Below, in pieces: positions 7,231 to 15,196 of a stretch of 35,355 bases of DNA. The stretch is from NCBI GenBank assembly GCA_045534165.1, contig JAZSJD010000024.1, forward strand, positions 1 through 35,355. Direction: 5' to 3'. Both the position numbers and the translations under genes were made by a program. The notes under the pieces are model-generated. The model saw nothing but the letters and a program-made list of their open reading frames with translations, had not been told where the DNA came from and searched no databases. Every line of letters begins with the position of its first letter. Positions within the stretch are counted from its first letter, which is position 1. The DNA comes from SIG575 sp045534165 (GTDB taxonomy: Bacteria; Bacillota; Clostridia; Oscillospirales; Acutalibacteraceae).

Positions 7231-8181
7231 ATGATTGGAATAGAGAAACCGAAAATTGAAACACTTGCACATGAGGCCGATGGCACATACGGTAAATTTG
7301 TACTTGAACCCCTTGAGAGAGGTTATGGACTTACTCTTGGTAACTCAATGAGAAGAGTTCTTCTCTCATCACTTCCGGGTTATGCAATTACATCCGTAAA
7401 AATAGATAACGTTCTCCATGAGTTCTCGACAATTGAGGGCGTTAAAGAAGACGTAACAGAAATCGTTCTTAATTTGAAGGAAGTAATCCTCAAATTCCAC
7501 GGTGATGGTCCGAAAGTAATGTATATTGAGGCTGATGGCGAAGGTGAACTTACTGCAGGCGATATTAAGACTGACAGCGAAGTTGAAATTATCAACCCTG
7601 ATCATCACATTGCTTCTTTGGATAAGAATGCTCATGTGTATATGGAATTAACCTGTGATAAGGGACGCGGATACGTTTCTGCAGAGCGTAATAAGAAAAT
7701 TATGCAACCTGCAATCGGCGTAATCGCAATTGACTCAATTTATACTCCCGTAATCAAGGTTAACTATACAGTTGAGAACACACGTGTTGGTCAGATTACT
7801 GACTACGACAAGTTAACACTTGAAGTGTGGACAAACGGCACAATTACCGCTAAGGAAGCCGTTTCTCTCGCAGCCAAGATCCTCAACGAGCACCTCAACC
7901 TCTTCGGTGACCTCTCAGACGAGGCATACGATACAGAGGTTATGGTCGAGAAAGATGATAATGGTAAAGAAAAAATCTTAGAGATGACCATTGAGGAACT
8001 TGACCTGTCCGTTCGCTCATTCAACTGCTTGAAGAGAGCGGGTATCAATACAGTTGAGGACTTGATTAACAAGTCTGAGGATGACATGATGAAGGTTAGA
8101 AACCTTGGTAGAAAATCTCTTGATGAGGTTGTTGCTAAGTTGTCCTCTCTTGGTTTCGAGCTCCGTGCGGAAGAAGAATAA
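7231..8181 (+). CDS. rpoA: DNA-directed RNA polymerase alpha subunit
   Basis: A 316-residue subunit that dimerises to nucleate RNA polymerase assembly. The N-terminal domain has RGYGLTLGNSMRRVLLSSLPG (about residues 30-50, continuous with the upstream EPLE) and GVKEDVTEIVLNLK. The C-terminal domain begins after a flexible acidic linker near residue 245 and carries SVRSFNCLKRAGINTVEDL and RNLGRKSLDEV, the helix-hairpin-helix elements that contact UP-element DNA and activators. AAGGAGG sits 8 bases before the ATG. It is 14 bases from rplQ, the usual alpha-operon end. Confidence 0.97.
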   Translation: MIGIEKPKIETLAHEADGTYGKFVLEPLERGYGLTLGNSMRRVLLSSLPGYAITSVKIDNVLHEFSTIEGVKEDVTEIVLNLKEVILKFHGDGPKVMYIEADGEGELTAGDIKTDSEVEIINPDHHIASLDKNAHVYMELTCDKGRGYVSAERNKKIMQPAIGVIAIDSIYTPVIKVNYTVENTRVGQITDYDKLTLEVWTNGTITAKEAVSLAAKILNEHLNLFGDLSDEAYDTEVMVEKDDNGKEKILEMTIEELDLSVRSFNCLKRAGINTVEDLINKSEDDMMKVRNLGRKSLDEVVAKLSSLGFELRAEEE

Positions 8182-8195
8182 AGGAGTGATTTTAA

Positions 8196-8537
8196 ATGCC
8201 AGGTACCAGAAAACTCGGCAGAACTAGCGATCATCGCAAAGCTATGCTCAGAGCAATGGTAACATATCTTATTGAGAACGGCAAAATTGAAACCACCGTT
8301 ACAAGAGCAAAAGAGGTTCGCTCAATGGCTGAAAAAATGATTACAGTCGCAAAAGACGGTTCTCTTGCATCAAAACGTCAGGTATTGGCATATCTTACAA
8401 AAGAAGATGTTGCTAAGAAATTGTTTGATGAAGTTGCTCCTAAATATAAGGAAGTAAACGGCGGCTATTGCCGTATTATCAAGACAGGCCCTCGCCGCGG
8501 TGACGCAGCAGAAATGTGCATCATCGAACTTATCTAA
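8196..8537 (+). CDS. rplQ: 50S ribosomal protein L17
   Basis: A 113-residue protein beginning MPGTRKLGRTSDHRKAMLRAM and containing LIENGKIETTVTRAKEVRSMAEKMIT, the L17 signature; the end is GDAAEMCIIELI. L17 sits near the peptide exit tunnel opening. The length (113) is the short bacterial form. AAGGAG precedes the ATG. This is the last gene of the ribosomal cluster and is followed about 30 bases later by a strong hairpin terminator. Confidence 0.97.
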   Translation: MPGTRKLGRTSDHRKAMLRAMVTYLIENGKIETTVTRAKEVRSMAEKMITVAKDGSLASKRQVLAYLTKEDVAKKLFDEVAPKYKEVNGGYCRIIKTGPRRGDAAEMCIIELI

Positions 8538-8567
8538 GTTGTCTTAAGATACGTTAAAACAATTTTC

Positions 8568-8607
8568 ATCCGTGTCATTGTTTTCAATGGCACGGATTTT
8601 TCTTTTT
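8568..8607 (+). terminator. Terminator of the ribosomal protein cluster
   Basis: The arms ATCCGTGTCATTG (8568-8580) and CAATGGCACGGAT (8585-8597) pair over 13 positions with one G-U, around a TTTT loop. A T-rich tract (TTTTCTTTTTG) follows. It lies 30 bases after the rplQ stop and is the only terminator-like hairpin seen after the start of the window. Confidence 0.9.
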
Positions 8608-8619
8608 GTTTGTGCAGTG

Positions 8620-8648
8620 TTGCTCTTTTATTCTATTAATGGTATAAT
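8620..8648 (+). promoter_or_regulatory. Sigma-A type promoter of the SGNH hydrolase gene
   Basis: TTGCTC at 8620-8625 and a perfect TATAAT at 8643-8648 are 17 bases apart, just after the ribosomal terminator and about 49 bases before the SGNH hydrolase start. The -35 matches only its first three bases well. Confidence 0.65.
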
Positions 8649-8696
8649 TGTTAAAGTGGTGAAGCCGATGAAAATTAAAGAAAAGGGGAGATAACA

Positions 8697-9350
8697 ATGA
8701 TTTTTGAAAATATGGATAGAATTGTTTTTGCAGGCGATTCTGTAACAGATATGGGAAGTGAAAATCCTGTTGGTGAAGGACTTTTTGATAATCTGGGACG
8801 CAGCTATGTGCGAGTTATTGAAAATATGTTGGCAGTATATTATCCTGAAATTAAAGTGCGTGTAACCAATTCAGGTATTTCGGGAAACACAAGCAGAGAT
8901 TTGCTTCAAAGATTTGACAGAGATGTTGTGAATTTGAAACCTGATTGGGTTTCAATATGCATTGGTATCAATGATGTGTGGCGTCAGTTTGATTGCCCTG
9001 CAATGCCTGATATACACGTTTTGCCTGATGAATATGAAGAAAACATGGAAAAGATGATTTTAAAAGTTAAAGATAATGTAAAAGGTATTTTTATTCTCAC
9101 ACCATATATTATGGAGCCTAACTCTGAAGATATGATGCGAAACAGAATGAATGAATATGTGAAAATCTGTAAGAAACTTGCAGAAAAATATAATTGTATT
9201 TTTGTGGATTTCCAGAAGATGTATGAGGATTACTGCAATATCCGTCACTCATCTTTTATTGCCTGGGACAGAATTCATCCAAACCAGGTGGGAGCAACCC
9301 TTATGGCAAGAGAGTTTTTGAAAAAATGTGAATTTGATTATAGCAGATAA
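8697..9350 (+). CDS. SGNH/GDSL-family hydrolase
   Basis: A 217-residue, apparently cytoplasmic protein (no signal peptide) with all SGNH blocks: block I GDSVTD with nucleophile S15, block II glycine and asparagine region SGNTSRD (G63, N64), block III GIND (N92), and block V DRIHP with D191 and H194 completing the triad. The family removes acyl groups from carbohydrates, lipids or thioesters; the YxiM/acetylxylan-esterase-like size and the nearby mannosidases make sugar deacetylation plausible, but that is inference. The ATG follows AAAAGGGGAGATAACA. It is a single-gene unit between its own promoter and the hairpin at 9355-9383. Confidence 0.88.
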   Translation: MIFENMDRIVFAGDSVTDMGSENPVGEGLFDNLGRSYVRVIENMLAVYYPEIKVRVTNSGISGNTSRDLLQRFDRDVVNLKPDWVSICIGINDVWRQFDCPAMPDIHVLPDEYEENMEKMILKVKDNVKGIFILTPYIMEPNSEDMMRNRMNEYVKICKKLAEKYNCIFVDFQKMYEDYCNIRHSSFIAWDRIHPNQVGATLMAREFLKKCEFDYSR

Positions 9351-9354
9351 AAAC

Positions 9355-9383
9355 AGAGCCTGAGTGTTTAACACTCAGGCTCT
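9355..9383. terminator. Bidirectional terminator between convergent genes
   Basis: A perfect 13-bp inverted repeat (AGAGCCTGAGTGT / ACACTCAGGCTCT) with a TTA loop. On the minus strand it is followed by GTTTTTAT, a good U-tract for the HD operon; on the plus strand the tail is weaker (AAAGTTTCTTC). The loop is the TAA stop codon of the minus-strand HD gene, so one arm is coding. Confidence 0.87.
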
Positions 9384-10054
9384 AAAGTTTCTTCTAAAAG
9401 ATTTAATCCGTTATCATATGAGGAACTTACTTCTCTGAACATATCGTTATAAAAGGATTGTGCAGTTTTTCGTCTTTCTTCAGCAATTTCTTTACCTCTT
9501 GAAGTATAAAATCTTGAATAAATTTTTTCGAGCTTGTATTTATACTCCTGAAAAAATGATGGAATCACATCATCTTCACCGGTTGAAACTCTTCCGTCAG
9601 GTAAAAGGGAATATAACGGTTCGCACATTGCACCTTGATAAACAAGGGTTCTCGCAATTCCTAAAGTGCCTGCCACATCAATTTTGTCAGCATCAAAAAG
9701 AATTTTTGCCTCGATGCTTTCAGGAGCATTGTTTTTTCTGAATCGGTGTGAAGAAATGCAATGTTTTACCTTTTCTGCAAAACTTTTTTCAAATCCTTCT
9801 GTCAATAAAAAATTATATGCTTTTTCTGAACCCACTTCTGCGTGACAGAGTTCGGGGTTTTCATTTTGTTCTTGTCTTGCAATATCGTGAAGCAGACAAG
9901 CAGAAATCAAAACGTCATAGTCAACATTTTTTTCATAACTTGCAATATCAAGTGCCGAGTATAATACACGATAAACGTGCTCTTTATCATGCGCTGAATC
10001 TTTCATACAATCCAGCATATAATTTTCAAGAATTTTAAATGTTTTTTTAGTCAT
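9368..10054 (-). CDS. HD-domain phosphohydrolase-like protein
   Basis: A 228-residue HD-superfamily protein. Putative metal ligands are H26 (HVYRV), the HD doublet H56-D57 (CLLHDIAR) and D123 or D126 in DADKID, with H71 (HAEVG) and H103 also conserved-looking. The layout resembles the stand-alone HD hydrolases such as E. coli YedJ and Bacillus YpgQ, where YpgQ is a nucleotide pyrophosphohydrolase; the substrate here is unknown. GAGGT precedes the ATG inside the end of the GNAT gene, 9 bases away, so the gene is the third of a GH38-GNAT-HD operon. Its stop codon is the loop of the terminator hairpin. Confidence 0.85.
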   Translation of the reverse strand: MTKKTFKILENYMLDCMKDSAHDKEHVYRVLYSALDIASYEKNVDYDVLISACLLHDIARQEQNENPELCHAEVGSEKAYNFLLTEGFEKSFAEKVKHCISSHRFRKNNAPESIEAKILFDADKIDVAGTLGIARTLVYQGAMCEPLYSLLPDGRVSTGEDDVIPSFFQEYKYKLEKIYSRFYTSRGKEIAEERRKTAQSFYNDMFREVSSSYDNGLNLLEETLEPEC

Positions 10055-10063
10055 AGCAAGACC

Positions 10064-10510
10064 TCAGATATATAATTTATAAATTCGTTGCTTTTTCATA
10101 TTATTTCTGTACGCAAAATAGTGTTCAGGTGGTTTGGTGATTTCAATCAGTTCACTACCGAGTTTTTCAATTGTTTTGTAAGAAGCTATATTATCTTCAT
10201 CACAAGTTAATATTATTTCATCCATTGCGTGAGCCCTCGCCACCTGTAAAACTAATTTGCAGGCTTTGAAAGAAAAGTTATTACCTCTGAATTTTTCTTC
10301 AATTTCATAGCCGATATTGCCGTTATAATATGAATTAAAGTTATTACCAATTCGTATGCTTATTTTGCCTATGAATCTGTCATTGAGAAAGATATCGTAG
10401 TAATAAAAAGGCAACAAATCTTTATCGCCTGAATATTTTCCTGAAATTTTCAAAACGATTTCACCATCAGTAAGAAAATCAAAATCATTACGGAATTGAA
10501 AATCACGCAT
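10064..10510 (-). CDS. GNAT-family N-acetyltransferase
   Basis: A 148-residue protein with a GNAT-like core: a strand pair ending FIGKISIRIG, GYEIEEKFRGNNFSFKACK in the place of the acetyl-CoA-binding motif A, and CDEDNIASYKTIEKLG as motif B. The acetyl-CoA loop (RGNNFS) departs from the common Q/RxxGxG/A, so cofactor binding should not be assumed. It resembles the COG3981 type of predicted acetyltransferases; the substrate is unknown. The start lies 3 bases after the stop of the mannosidase gene with GGAG inside that gene's end, so the two are translationally coupled. Confidence 0.8.
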   Translation of the reverse strand: MRDFQFRNDFDFLTDGEIVLKISGKYSGDKDLLPFYYYDIFLNDRFIGKISIRIGNNFNSYYNGNIGYEIEEKFRGNNFSFKACKLVLQVARAHAMDEIILTCDEDNIASYKTIEKLGSELIEITKPPEHYFAYRNNMKKQRIYKLYI

Positions 10511-10513
10511 TGT

Positions 10514-12940
10514 TTAATACTCCGTTAATTCACATTCTCTTATTTCTCCACCGTTTATTCTAAAAGATTTAACTTCATACGGTGTGAAAGAAATATTAAA
10601 TGTGTTGTTCCGGATTTTCAACTTTGTTTCAGCTTTTTCATTTGTTGAATTGTAAAGATGAATACGTATATCACCATTTGAAAGTTTCTTATAGCCTGTC
10701 ATAATAATGTTATCATTGGTAACAAGCACAGTTGTATCTTTTTTCTCTCCGTTACCTGAGGGGAAGAAAGACAGTGCATAAGCAGGTTGGTTGTAGCTTT
10801 CTGCATCCTTGTCAAGGTGAGAAAAATCTGTTGTTAAACGGAAATCAAAATCTCTTTCACCCATATCTATATGATTTGAAAAACGGTCTGAATCTACAAT
10901 TTTTCTCTCACGTATCGGATGTGCAGAATATACCGCTGTACGCAAAAGAGAAATGTTGATATCTCCTTTGTCAGCACTGTATCCGTGTGTGCCTTTGTTA
11001 AATATAGCAAGAGCTTTGTTGTCTTCGAAAAGTCCGCACCATTTCTGGCAAACAACTTCTTTTCCTTCCTTTTCCATTTCTTCTCTGCCGAAAGCCATCT
11101 GGGAAACAGCCTTTGCATCTTCAAAAGGAGTGGAGAAAGAAAGCTTGAACATTGTGTTTACGTCATTGACAAAGGTTTTGATATTAATGTCTATATATGA
11201 ATCGTGTTTAGGGATAGTGTATGTAACAACAGCAACGGAATTTCTGTTTTCAAAGGTTGCCTGAATTTTACATCTTACATCCCCGTTTTCAATTACTCTC
11301 ACATTTTCATATGTTTCTTCAGGATAACCATTGAAAAGATTTGCTTTTTCTTTGCTTGAAAGAGTGAATTCACCAATTTTTTCATTGAAACTGTCAACAG
11401 TCATTCCCCAGGGGTCTTCGTTATCTTTATAAACGTCAATTTTACCGCTGCCTGAGGAGATGTAATCAATTCCACCAACACAATATTTTTCAAGAAGTCC
11501 TGTTTTTTTGCTGATACGCACAGTCATTTTATCGTTAATTAAAACAAAATCAGTATCAGTTTCTTCACATTTTTCAATGGGTCTGCGCTCTGCTGAAATT
11601 CGCTTTAATTCGCAGTCAAAACGGTTTATGCTCATTGGTTTGAGTTCTGCTCTGAAAACAACTCTCTTTCTCCAGTCAAGGTTTAAATTACTTTCTTCTT
11701 GTTCATTCTGAGAGGGGAGGTAGTTTTCGTTTTCGTCACGAACTGTTACCATAGTGGTTTCATTATCGTTCCAGTTCTGATCTTCCAGCTGAAACTCAAC
11801 TTCAATGTCTTCAATAACAGTGTAGGGATTGGGGTTGAAAACAAGAACGGGAATTTCCCCTTGTTTTCCTTCTTTTTGACCCTCGCACATTTTGAAAAAG
11901 GCTTTGGCACAGATTTTTGATGTGATTTCTCTGCCATAATTTAAAAGTCTTATGGAATCTTCTTCACCACTCTTGATCATTGAACCGGGAAGAATATCGT
12001 GAAATTCGCAGAAAAGAAGAGCTTTTTCTGCATCTTCAAGCTGATTGCTGTTATAATCAATTCCGCTTACAGCAATCATTTTTTCGCATATTCCAAGGTC
12101 ATTTTCGAGAGCCCTGTGAAGTTGTTTTATTCTTGCCATTGATGTGTAGCAACCTACCATACAATGTACCATTGACCTGTCAATTACAGTGTTAAGTTTT
12201 GTTTTATCAACGAGGCTGAAATATTCATCACAAGAAGAATGCTTCACTTTAATTTCATTGTGATTTTCAATGTATTGCTTAATTTTATCAAGATCGATTT
12301 TTGAAGGTCCGCCACCATGGTTTCCTATACCCCAGGCAAGGAGATTGGGTCCATCAATTGCATCTTCAAGAAAACGGTCAATCTTTTCAGTTGCTTTGCC
12401 TTTACCTGAATTATAGCTACCATAAGACCTGTGACCGATAATTTCGCTACCGTCATAACCTTTCCAGATGAAGTTTTCTTCATCGACTATATTGTAGGGG
12501 CGGTGAAAGATATAATGCTCAAAACCGCTTTTTTTCAAAATCTGAACAAGACCACGGGTGTGACCGAAAGAATCAAAATTGACAGCAGTTTTTGTTTTAA
12601 TGCCGAATTTATCCATAAAATACTTTCCGCCAATTTCCATCTGACGGATAAGAGATTCTCCTGATGGCATAACACAATCAGGTTGTAGATACCAGCCACC
12701 CATTATGTGCCATTTTCCCTCTTTTACAAGTTTTTGTATTCTGGCAAAAAGATCAGGCTCGTTTTCTTCAACCCATTCATACAGAACAGATTCGTTATGG
12801 TTAAAAATAAAACCGTCATATTCTTCGCAGAATTTTGCTGCAACACGGAAAGTTGATATGGCTTCAGCCATACCTTCCTGCCTTTGCCACAGCCACACAG
12901 GGTCTAAATGTGCATTGCACAGTAAGTAAATTTCTTTCAT
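10514..12940 (-). CDS. Alpha-mannosidase, glycoside hydrolase family 38 (short form)
   Basis: An 808-residue GH38 enzyme, which hydrolyses terminal alpha-mannosides with retention using a zinc ion. Zinc and catalytic residues are visible: H11 and D13 (NAHLDPVWLWQ), nucleophile D123 (NFDSFGH) and H314-D315 (EFHDILPGS). The catalytic barrel opens at the very N-terminus, and a middle helical domain and C-terminal beta-sandwich domain follow. No signal peptide is seen, so it is cytoplasmic. The frame extends 16 codons upstream, but ATG 12940 follows AGAGGTGAG and starts MKEIYLLCNAHLD at the domain edge. It leads an operon with a GNAT and an HD gene and has its own promoter. Confidence 0.93.
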   Translation of the reverse strand: MKEIYLLCNAHLDPVWLWQRQEGMAEAISTFRVAAKFCEEYDGFIFNHNESVLYEWVEENEPDLFARIQKLVKEGKWHIMGGWYLQPDCVMPSGESLIRQMEIGGKYFMDKFGIKTKTAVNFDSFGHTRGLVQILKKSGFEHYIFHRPYNIVDEENFIWKGYDGSEIIGHRSYGSYNSGKGKATEKIDRFLEDAIDGPNLLAWGIGNHGGGPSKIDLDKIKQYIENHNEIKVKHSSCDEYFSLVDKTKLNTVIDRSMVHCMVGCYTSMARIKQLHRALENDLGICEKMIAVSGIDYNSNQLEDAEKALLFCEFHDILPGSMIKSGEEDSIRLLNYGREITSKICAKAFFKMCEGQKEGKQGEIPVLVFNPNPYTVIEDIEVEFQLEDQNWNDNETTMVTVRDENENYLPSQNEQEESNLNLDWRKRVVFRAELKPMSINRFDCELKRISAERRPIEKCEETDTDFVLINDKMTVRISKKTGLLEKYCVGGIDYISSGSGKIDVYKDNEDPWGMTVDSFNEKIGEFTLSSKEKANLFNGYPEETYENVRVIENGDVRCKIQATFENRNSVAVVTYTIPKHDSYIDINIKTFVNDVNTMFKLSFSTPFEDAKAVSQMAFGREEMEKEGKEVVCQKWCGLFEDNKALAIFNKGTHGYSADKGDINISLLRTAVYSAHPIRERKIVDSDRFSNHIDMGERDFDFRLTTDFSHLDKDAESYNQPAYALSFFPSGNGEKKDTTVLVTNDNIIMTGYKKLSNGDIRIHLYNSTNEKAETKLKIRNNTFNISFTPYEVKSFRINGGEIRECELTEY

Positions 12941-12959
12941 TACTCTCACCTCTGAAAAA

Positions 12960-12988
12960 AGTATATCATAAGAAGTGAACAAAAACAA
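12960..12988 (-). promoter_or_regulatory. Promoter of the GH38-GNAT-HD operon
   Basis: On the minus strand TTGTTT (12983-12988) and TATACT (12960-12965) are separated by 17 bases, about 20 bases before the mannosidase start. It overlaps no gene, lying just past the stop of the small membrane protein. Confidence 0.6.
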
Positions 12989-12990
12989 TT

Positions 12991-13161
12991 TTAATTTTTA
13001 TTTTCATTTGTGAAAAGTATAAACATACCCAATACAATAACAATTATTCCCATTGAACCAAGAATAAAAGAAAAAACAGGTGATAAAAATTGAGATATAG
13101 AAGTTATTACCCCACCAAAAATAATTATAAAAATCCCAGATTTAAAACCAAAAGATTTCAT
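12991..13161 (-). CDS. Small two-helix membrane protein
   Basis: A 56-residue open frame read by eye, starting MKSFGFKSGIFIIIFGGVIT and ending TNENKN. Two hydrophobic stretches (residues about 9-21 and 30-50) are joined by a short SQFLSP turn, with basic residues at the N-terminus. The ribosome binding site AAAGGAGG lies 7-8 bases before the ATG, and a near-consensus promoter and an inverted-repeat operator lie just upstream, which supports a real gene. I do not recognise a family. Its divergent position from the XRE regulator with shared operator sites suggests it is that regulator's target; function is unknown. Confidence 0.75.
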   Translation of the reverse strand: MKSFGFKSGIFIIIFGGVITSISQFLSPVFSFILGSMGIIVIVLGMFILFTNENKN

Positions 13162-13172
13162 ACACTACCTCC

Positions 13173-13202
13173 TTTATTTGCACTTATATAGGTGCAAATA
13201 AA
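13173..13202. promoter_or_regulatory. Inverted-repeat operator between the small membrane gene and the XRE gene
   Basis: Perfect 11-bp arms TTTATTTGCAC (13173-13183) and GTGCAAATAAA (13192-13202) with an 8-base spacer. It covers the predicted start point of the minus-strand promoter and touches its -10 box, the position of a repressor site. The adjacent XRE protein is the obvious candidate binder. Confidence 0.75.
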
Positions 13203-13230
13203 TTATAGAAGAATAATATAATAAAGTCAA
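13202..13230 (-). promoter_or_regulatory. Near-consensus promoter of the small membrane protein gene
   Basis: On the minus strand TTGACT (13225-13230) and TATAAT (13202-13207) are exactly 17 bases apart, reading toward the 56-residue gene. This is one of the best promoter matches in the window, and its start region is inside the operator palindrome. Confidence 0.8.
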
Positions 13231-13245
13231 TAGTTTTGTTCCTAA

Positions 13246-13256
13246 ATAAGTGCAAA
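13246..13256 (+). promoter_or_regulatory. Third operator half-site upstream of the XRE start
   Basis: ATAAGTGCAAA here is the exact reverse complement of 13177-13187 (TTTGCACTTAT) in the left side of the palindrome. It lies 12 bases before the XRE start codon, so it may mediate autoregulation. Confidence 0.55.
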
Positions 13257-13268
13257 AGAGTGATTGTG

Positions 13269-13499
13269 ATGAATATAGAAATTGAAAAGAAAATAGGTAA
13301 GAATATTCGTGATTTAAGAGAAAAAGCAGGGATGACCCAGGATATGTTATCTGCAAAATTGCAACTTGATGGTTGTGATATAACCAGAAGTGCAGTAGCA
13401 AAAATAGAAGTGGGGCAAAGACATCTTTATCCGGATGAAATAGTCTTGATTAAAAATATTCTTAATGTTACTTATGATGAAATTTTTGACTTAGAATGA
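13269..13499 (+). CDS. Small XRE/Cro-type HTH transcriptional regulator
   Basis: A 76-residue protein that is almost entirely one helix-turn-helix domain: IGKNIRDLREKAGMTQDMLSAKL, then DITRSAVAKIEVGQRHLYPDEIVLI and NVTYDEIFDLE at the end. The spacing of the recognition helix has a short insertion (QLDGCDI) before TRSAVAKIE, seen in some small Clostridial regulators. There is no sensor domain. The frame extends to a TTG at 13236, but ATG 13269 starts MNIEIEKKIG, the usual N-terminus; the ribosome binding site (AAGAGTGA) is weak. It is divergent from the two-helix membrane protein and shares operator sites with it. A TATAAT at 13217-13222 lacks a clear -35. Confidence 0.88.
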   Translation: MNIEIEKKIGKNIRDLREKAGMTQDMLSAKLQLDGCDITRSAVAKIEVGQRHLYPDEIVLIKNILNVTYDEIFDLE

Positions 13500-13501
13500 A
13501 G

Positions 13502-13531
13502 AAACCTCTGACAGTTAACTGTCAGAGGTTT
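13502..13531. terminator. Bidirectional terminator after the XRE gene
   Basis: A perfect 30-base palindrome, AAACCTCTGACAGTT with its complement, just 2 bases after the XRE stop, followed by TTAATTAATT on the plus strand. On the minus strand the tail is TTTCTTC after the hairpin. It lies between convergent genes and probably ends both transcripts. Confidence 0.85.
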
Positions 13532-13550
13532 TAATTAATTATAAGTTAGT

Positions 13551-15140
13551 TTATGCTACTGTATCTTCAATTGAAATAAGACCATTAAATACGCCTACAT
13601 AAGCATGACCGTTAGGACCGATTGTGATGGGACCGTAGGAGTTGTTCCAGTTATTACCGCAACCTGTGAATACTTTGTAGAGAGTTTCACCTGTTCTGAA
13701 ATCAACTGCTGTGAAGTACCATGCAACTGCACTTTTGGGGATATCATCGTTCTTAACCCTTGTGTAGAGGTAGAGAATACCGTTTTCTGTTGACATCTTG
13801 GGAACAACTGTTGCAGATGCTTCTTCACTATGCCATGCAAGTTCAAGCTTTGTGCAGTCATAGTTCATATCAAGTCTTGTAACACCGGGTTCACTTGTGG
13901 GGTCTGTTACAAGAAAGCCTGCACCTGTTTCTGAATAGTTGTTTTCAATGATGAATGAACGACCGTAAGCGACAATTGAGTTTTCACTTACAGATTTGCC
14001 TTCTGTGAAGAGGGGATACTGGTCAACAACTTCACCTGTTTCACGGTCATAGACAACAATATTTACTTTGCCGTCAGCGTTGTCTGTAATAGCACAGAGT
14101 TTTCTTACACCAATCTGTTTTGCACCTTCGCCTTCCTTGTCATAAACAGGAACGTCAAGGAGTGTGGGAGTTGTACCTGAACCCTGGTTGATAGCACCGG
14201 GTTTAAGAGTTGTACCTCTGTCGTATTCAGTTCTCCATGTGTATGTGGGGAGTTTGTCTTCGCCGATTTCGAAACGATACATAGCTCTGTCAGAAACGAT
14301 ATAGATACCGTCTTCGCAGATAGCAAATGTGTTCTGGATTTCTTCATTTTCATCTTCTAAGCCTGTGAGATCTTTAAGGTTTAAAACGTGAACTTCTTCT
14401 GTTTCAGCATCGATATAACCAACTTCACCGGGACGAGTGAGGAACCAGATGTTGCCTTCATAGTCAGGCATTGCGTCTGTGAGATGTGAACCTTCGGGAA
14501 GTTTATCGTCAATATCCCATTCTTTTTCAATTTTCCATTCAGGTTTTCCTGATGATTCATCAATGTAGTAAATCTGAATTACGTTTTCAGAGTTACCGAT
14601 GATGGGTCTGTCGCCGTCAAGAAGATGACAGTAAGCACCGCCTGATGTGTCTGAAGAAATTGCACTGAAGTTGAGAGTTTTGATAGCTTCAACTGTTGAG
14701 GGACGCTGGGGAAGTCTTGTTTCAGCAAGAATTTCAAGAGTGTCAGCATCGATAAGAAGAAGACGGAAGCCAACTACATTACCGCTGATGCACATAATTC
14801 TGCCTTGTGAGTCGAACATAAGTGTAGCAACGAGACCACCGAAAACGTTCATTGAACGTGATTTAACAACGGGATTGATACCAAGAGGTCCCATGTAATC
14901 ATATGTGTCTGTGTTGTAACCGTTACCGTGCATACCATTTGTGCCTTCTAAAGCAAGGTAGGGATGCTGAGGAATGGGAAGATTGCCCTCATCTTCAAGG
15001 GGGTTAGCTACTGCAGCTTCGCCATAAAATGCAGGGCATTTTTTTGCAGCGATAGGCTGTCTGATTTGACCGCCCGGGCTTAAAAACAGCATAAGAAAAG
15101 CTGAAATTGCTGTTAAGATTTTCATGAAAATAGAATTCAT
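13551..15140 (-). CDS. Secreted beta-propeller-like protein of unknown function
   Basis: A 529-residue protein with a signal peptide (MNSIFMKILTAISAFLMLFL) and no lipobox cysteine or sortase motif. The mature part has repeated beta-rich units resembling PQQ/quinoprotein or NHL-type propeller blades: FDSQGRIMCISGNVVG, DYEGNIWFLTRPGEVGYIDAET, EDGIYIVSDRAMYRFEI, YDRETGEVVDQYPLF, TENGILYLYTR, FRTGETLYKVFTG and GPNGHAYVGVF. No catalytic motif is recognised, so a binding or scaffold role is as likely as an enzyme. The frame extends to 15191, but ATG 15140 follows AAGGAG and starts the signal peptide. It has its own promoter and terminators at both sides. Confidence 0.7.
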   Translation of the reverse strand: MNSIFMKILTAISAFLMLFLSPGGQIRQPIAAKKCPAFYGEAAVANPLEDEGNLPIPQHPYLALEGTNGMHGNGYNTDTYDYMGPLGINPVVKSRSMNVFGGLVATLMFDSQGRIMCISGNVVGFRLLLIDADTLEILAETRLPQRPSTVEAIKTLNFSAISSDTSGGAYCHLLDGDRPIIGNSENVIQIYYIDESSGKPEWKIEKEWDIDDKLPEGSHLTDAMPDYEGNIWFLTRPGEVGYIDAETEEVHVLNLKDLTGLEDENEEIQNTFAICEDGIYIVSDRAMYRFEIGEDKLPTYTWRTEYDRGTTLKPGAINQGSGTTPTLLDVPVYDKEGEGAKQIGVRKLCAITDNADGKVNIVVYDRETGEVVDQYPLFTEGKSVSENSIVAYGRSFIIENNYSETGAGFLVTDPTSEPGVTRLDMNYDCTKLELAWHSEEASATVVPKMSTENGILYLYTRVKNDDIPKSAVAWYFTAVDFRTGETLYKVFTGCGNNWNNSYGPITIGPNGHAYVGVFNGLISIEDTVA

Positions 15141-15196
15141 TTTGTTTTCTCCTTTTAGTTTTATTTTAATAAATCCGAAGATTGGTATCAATAAAA

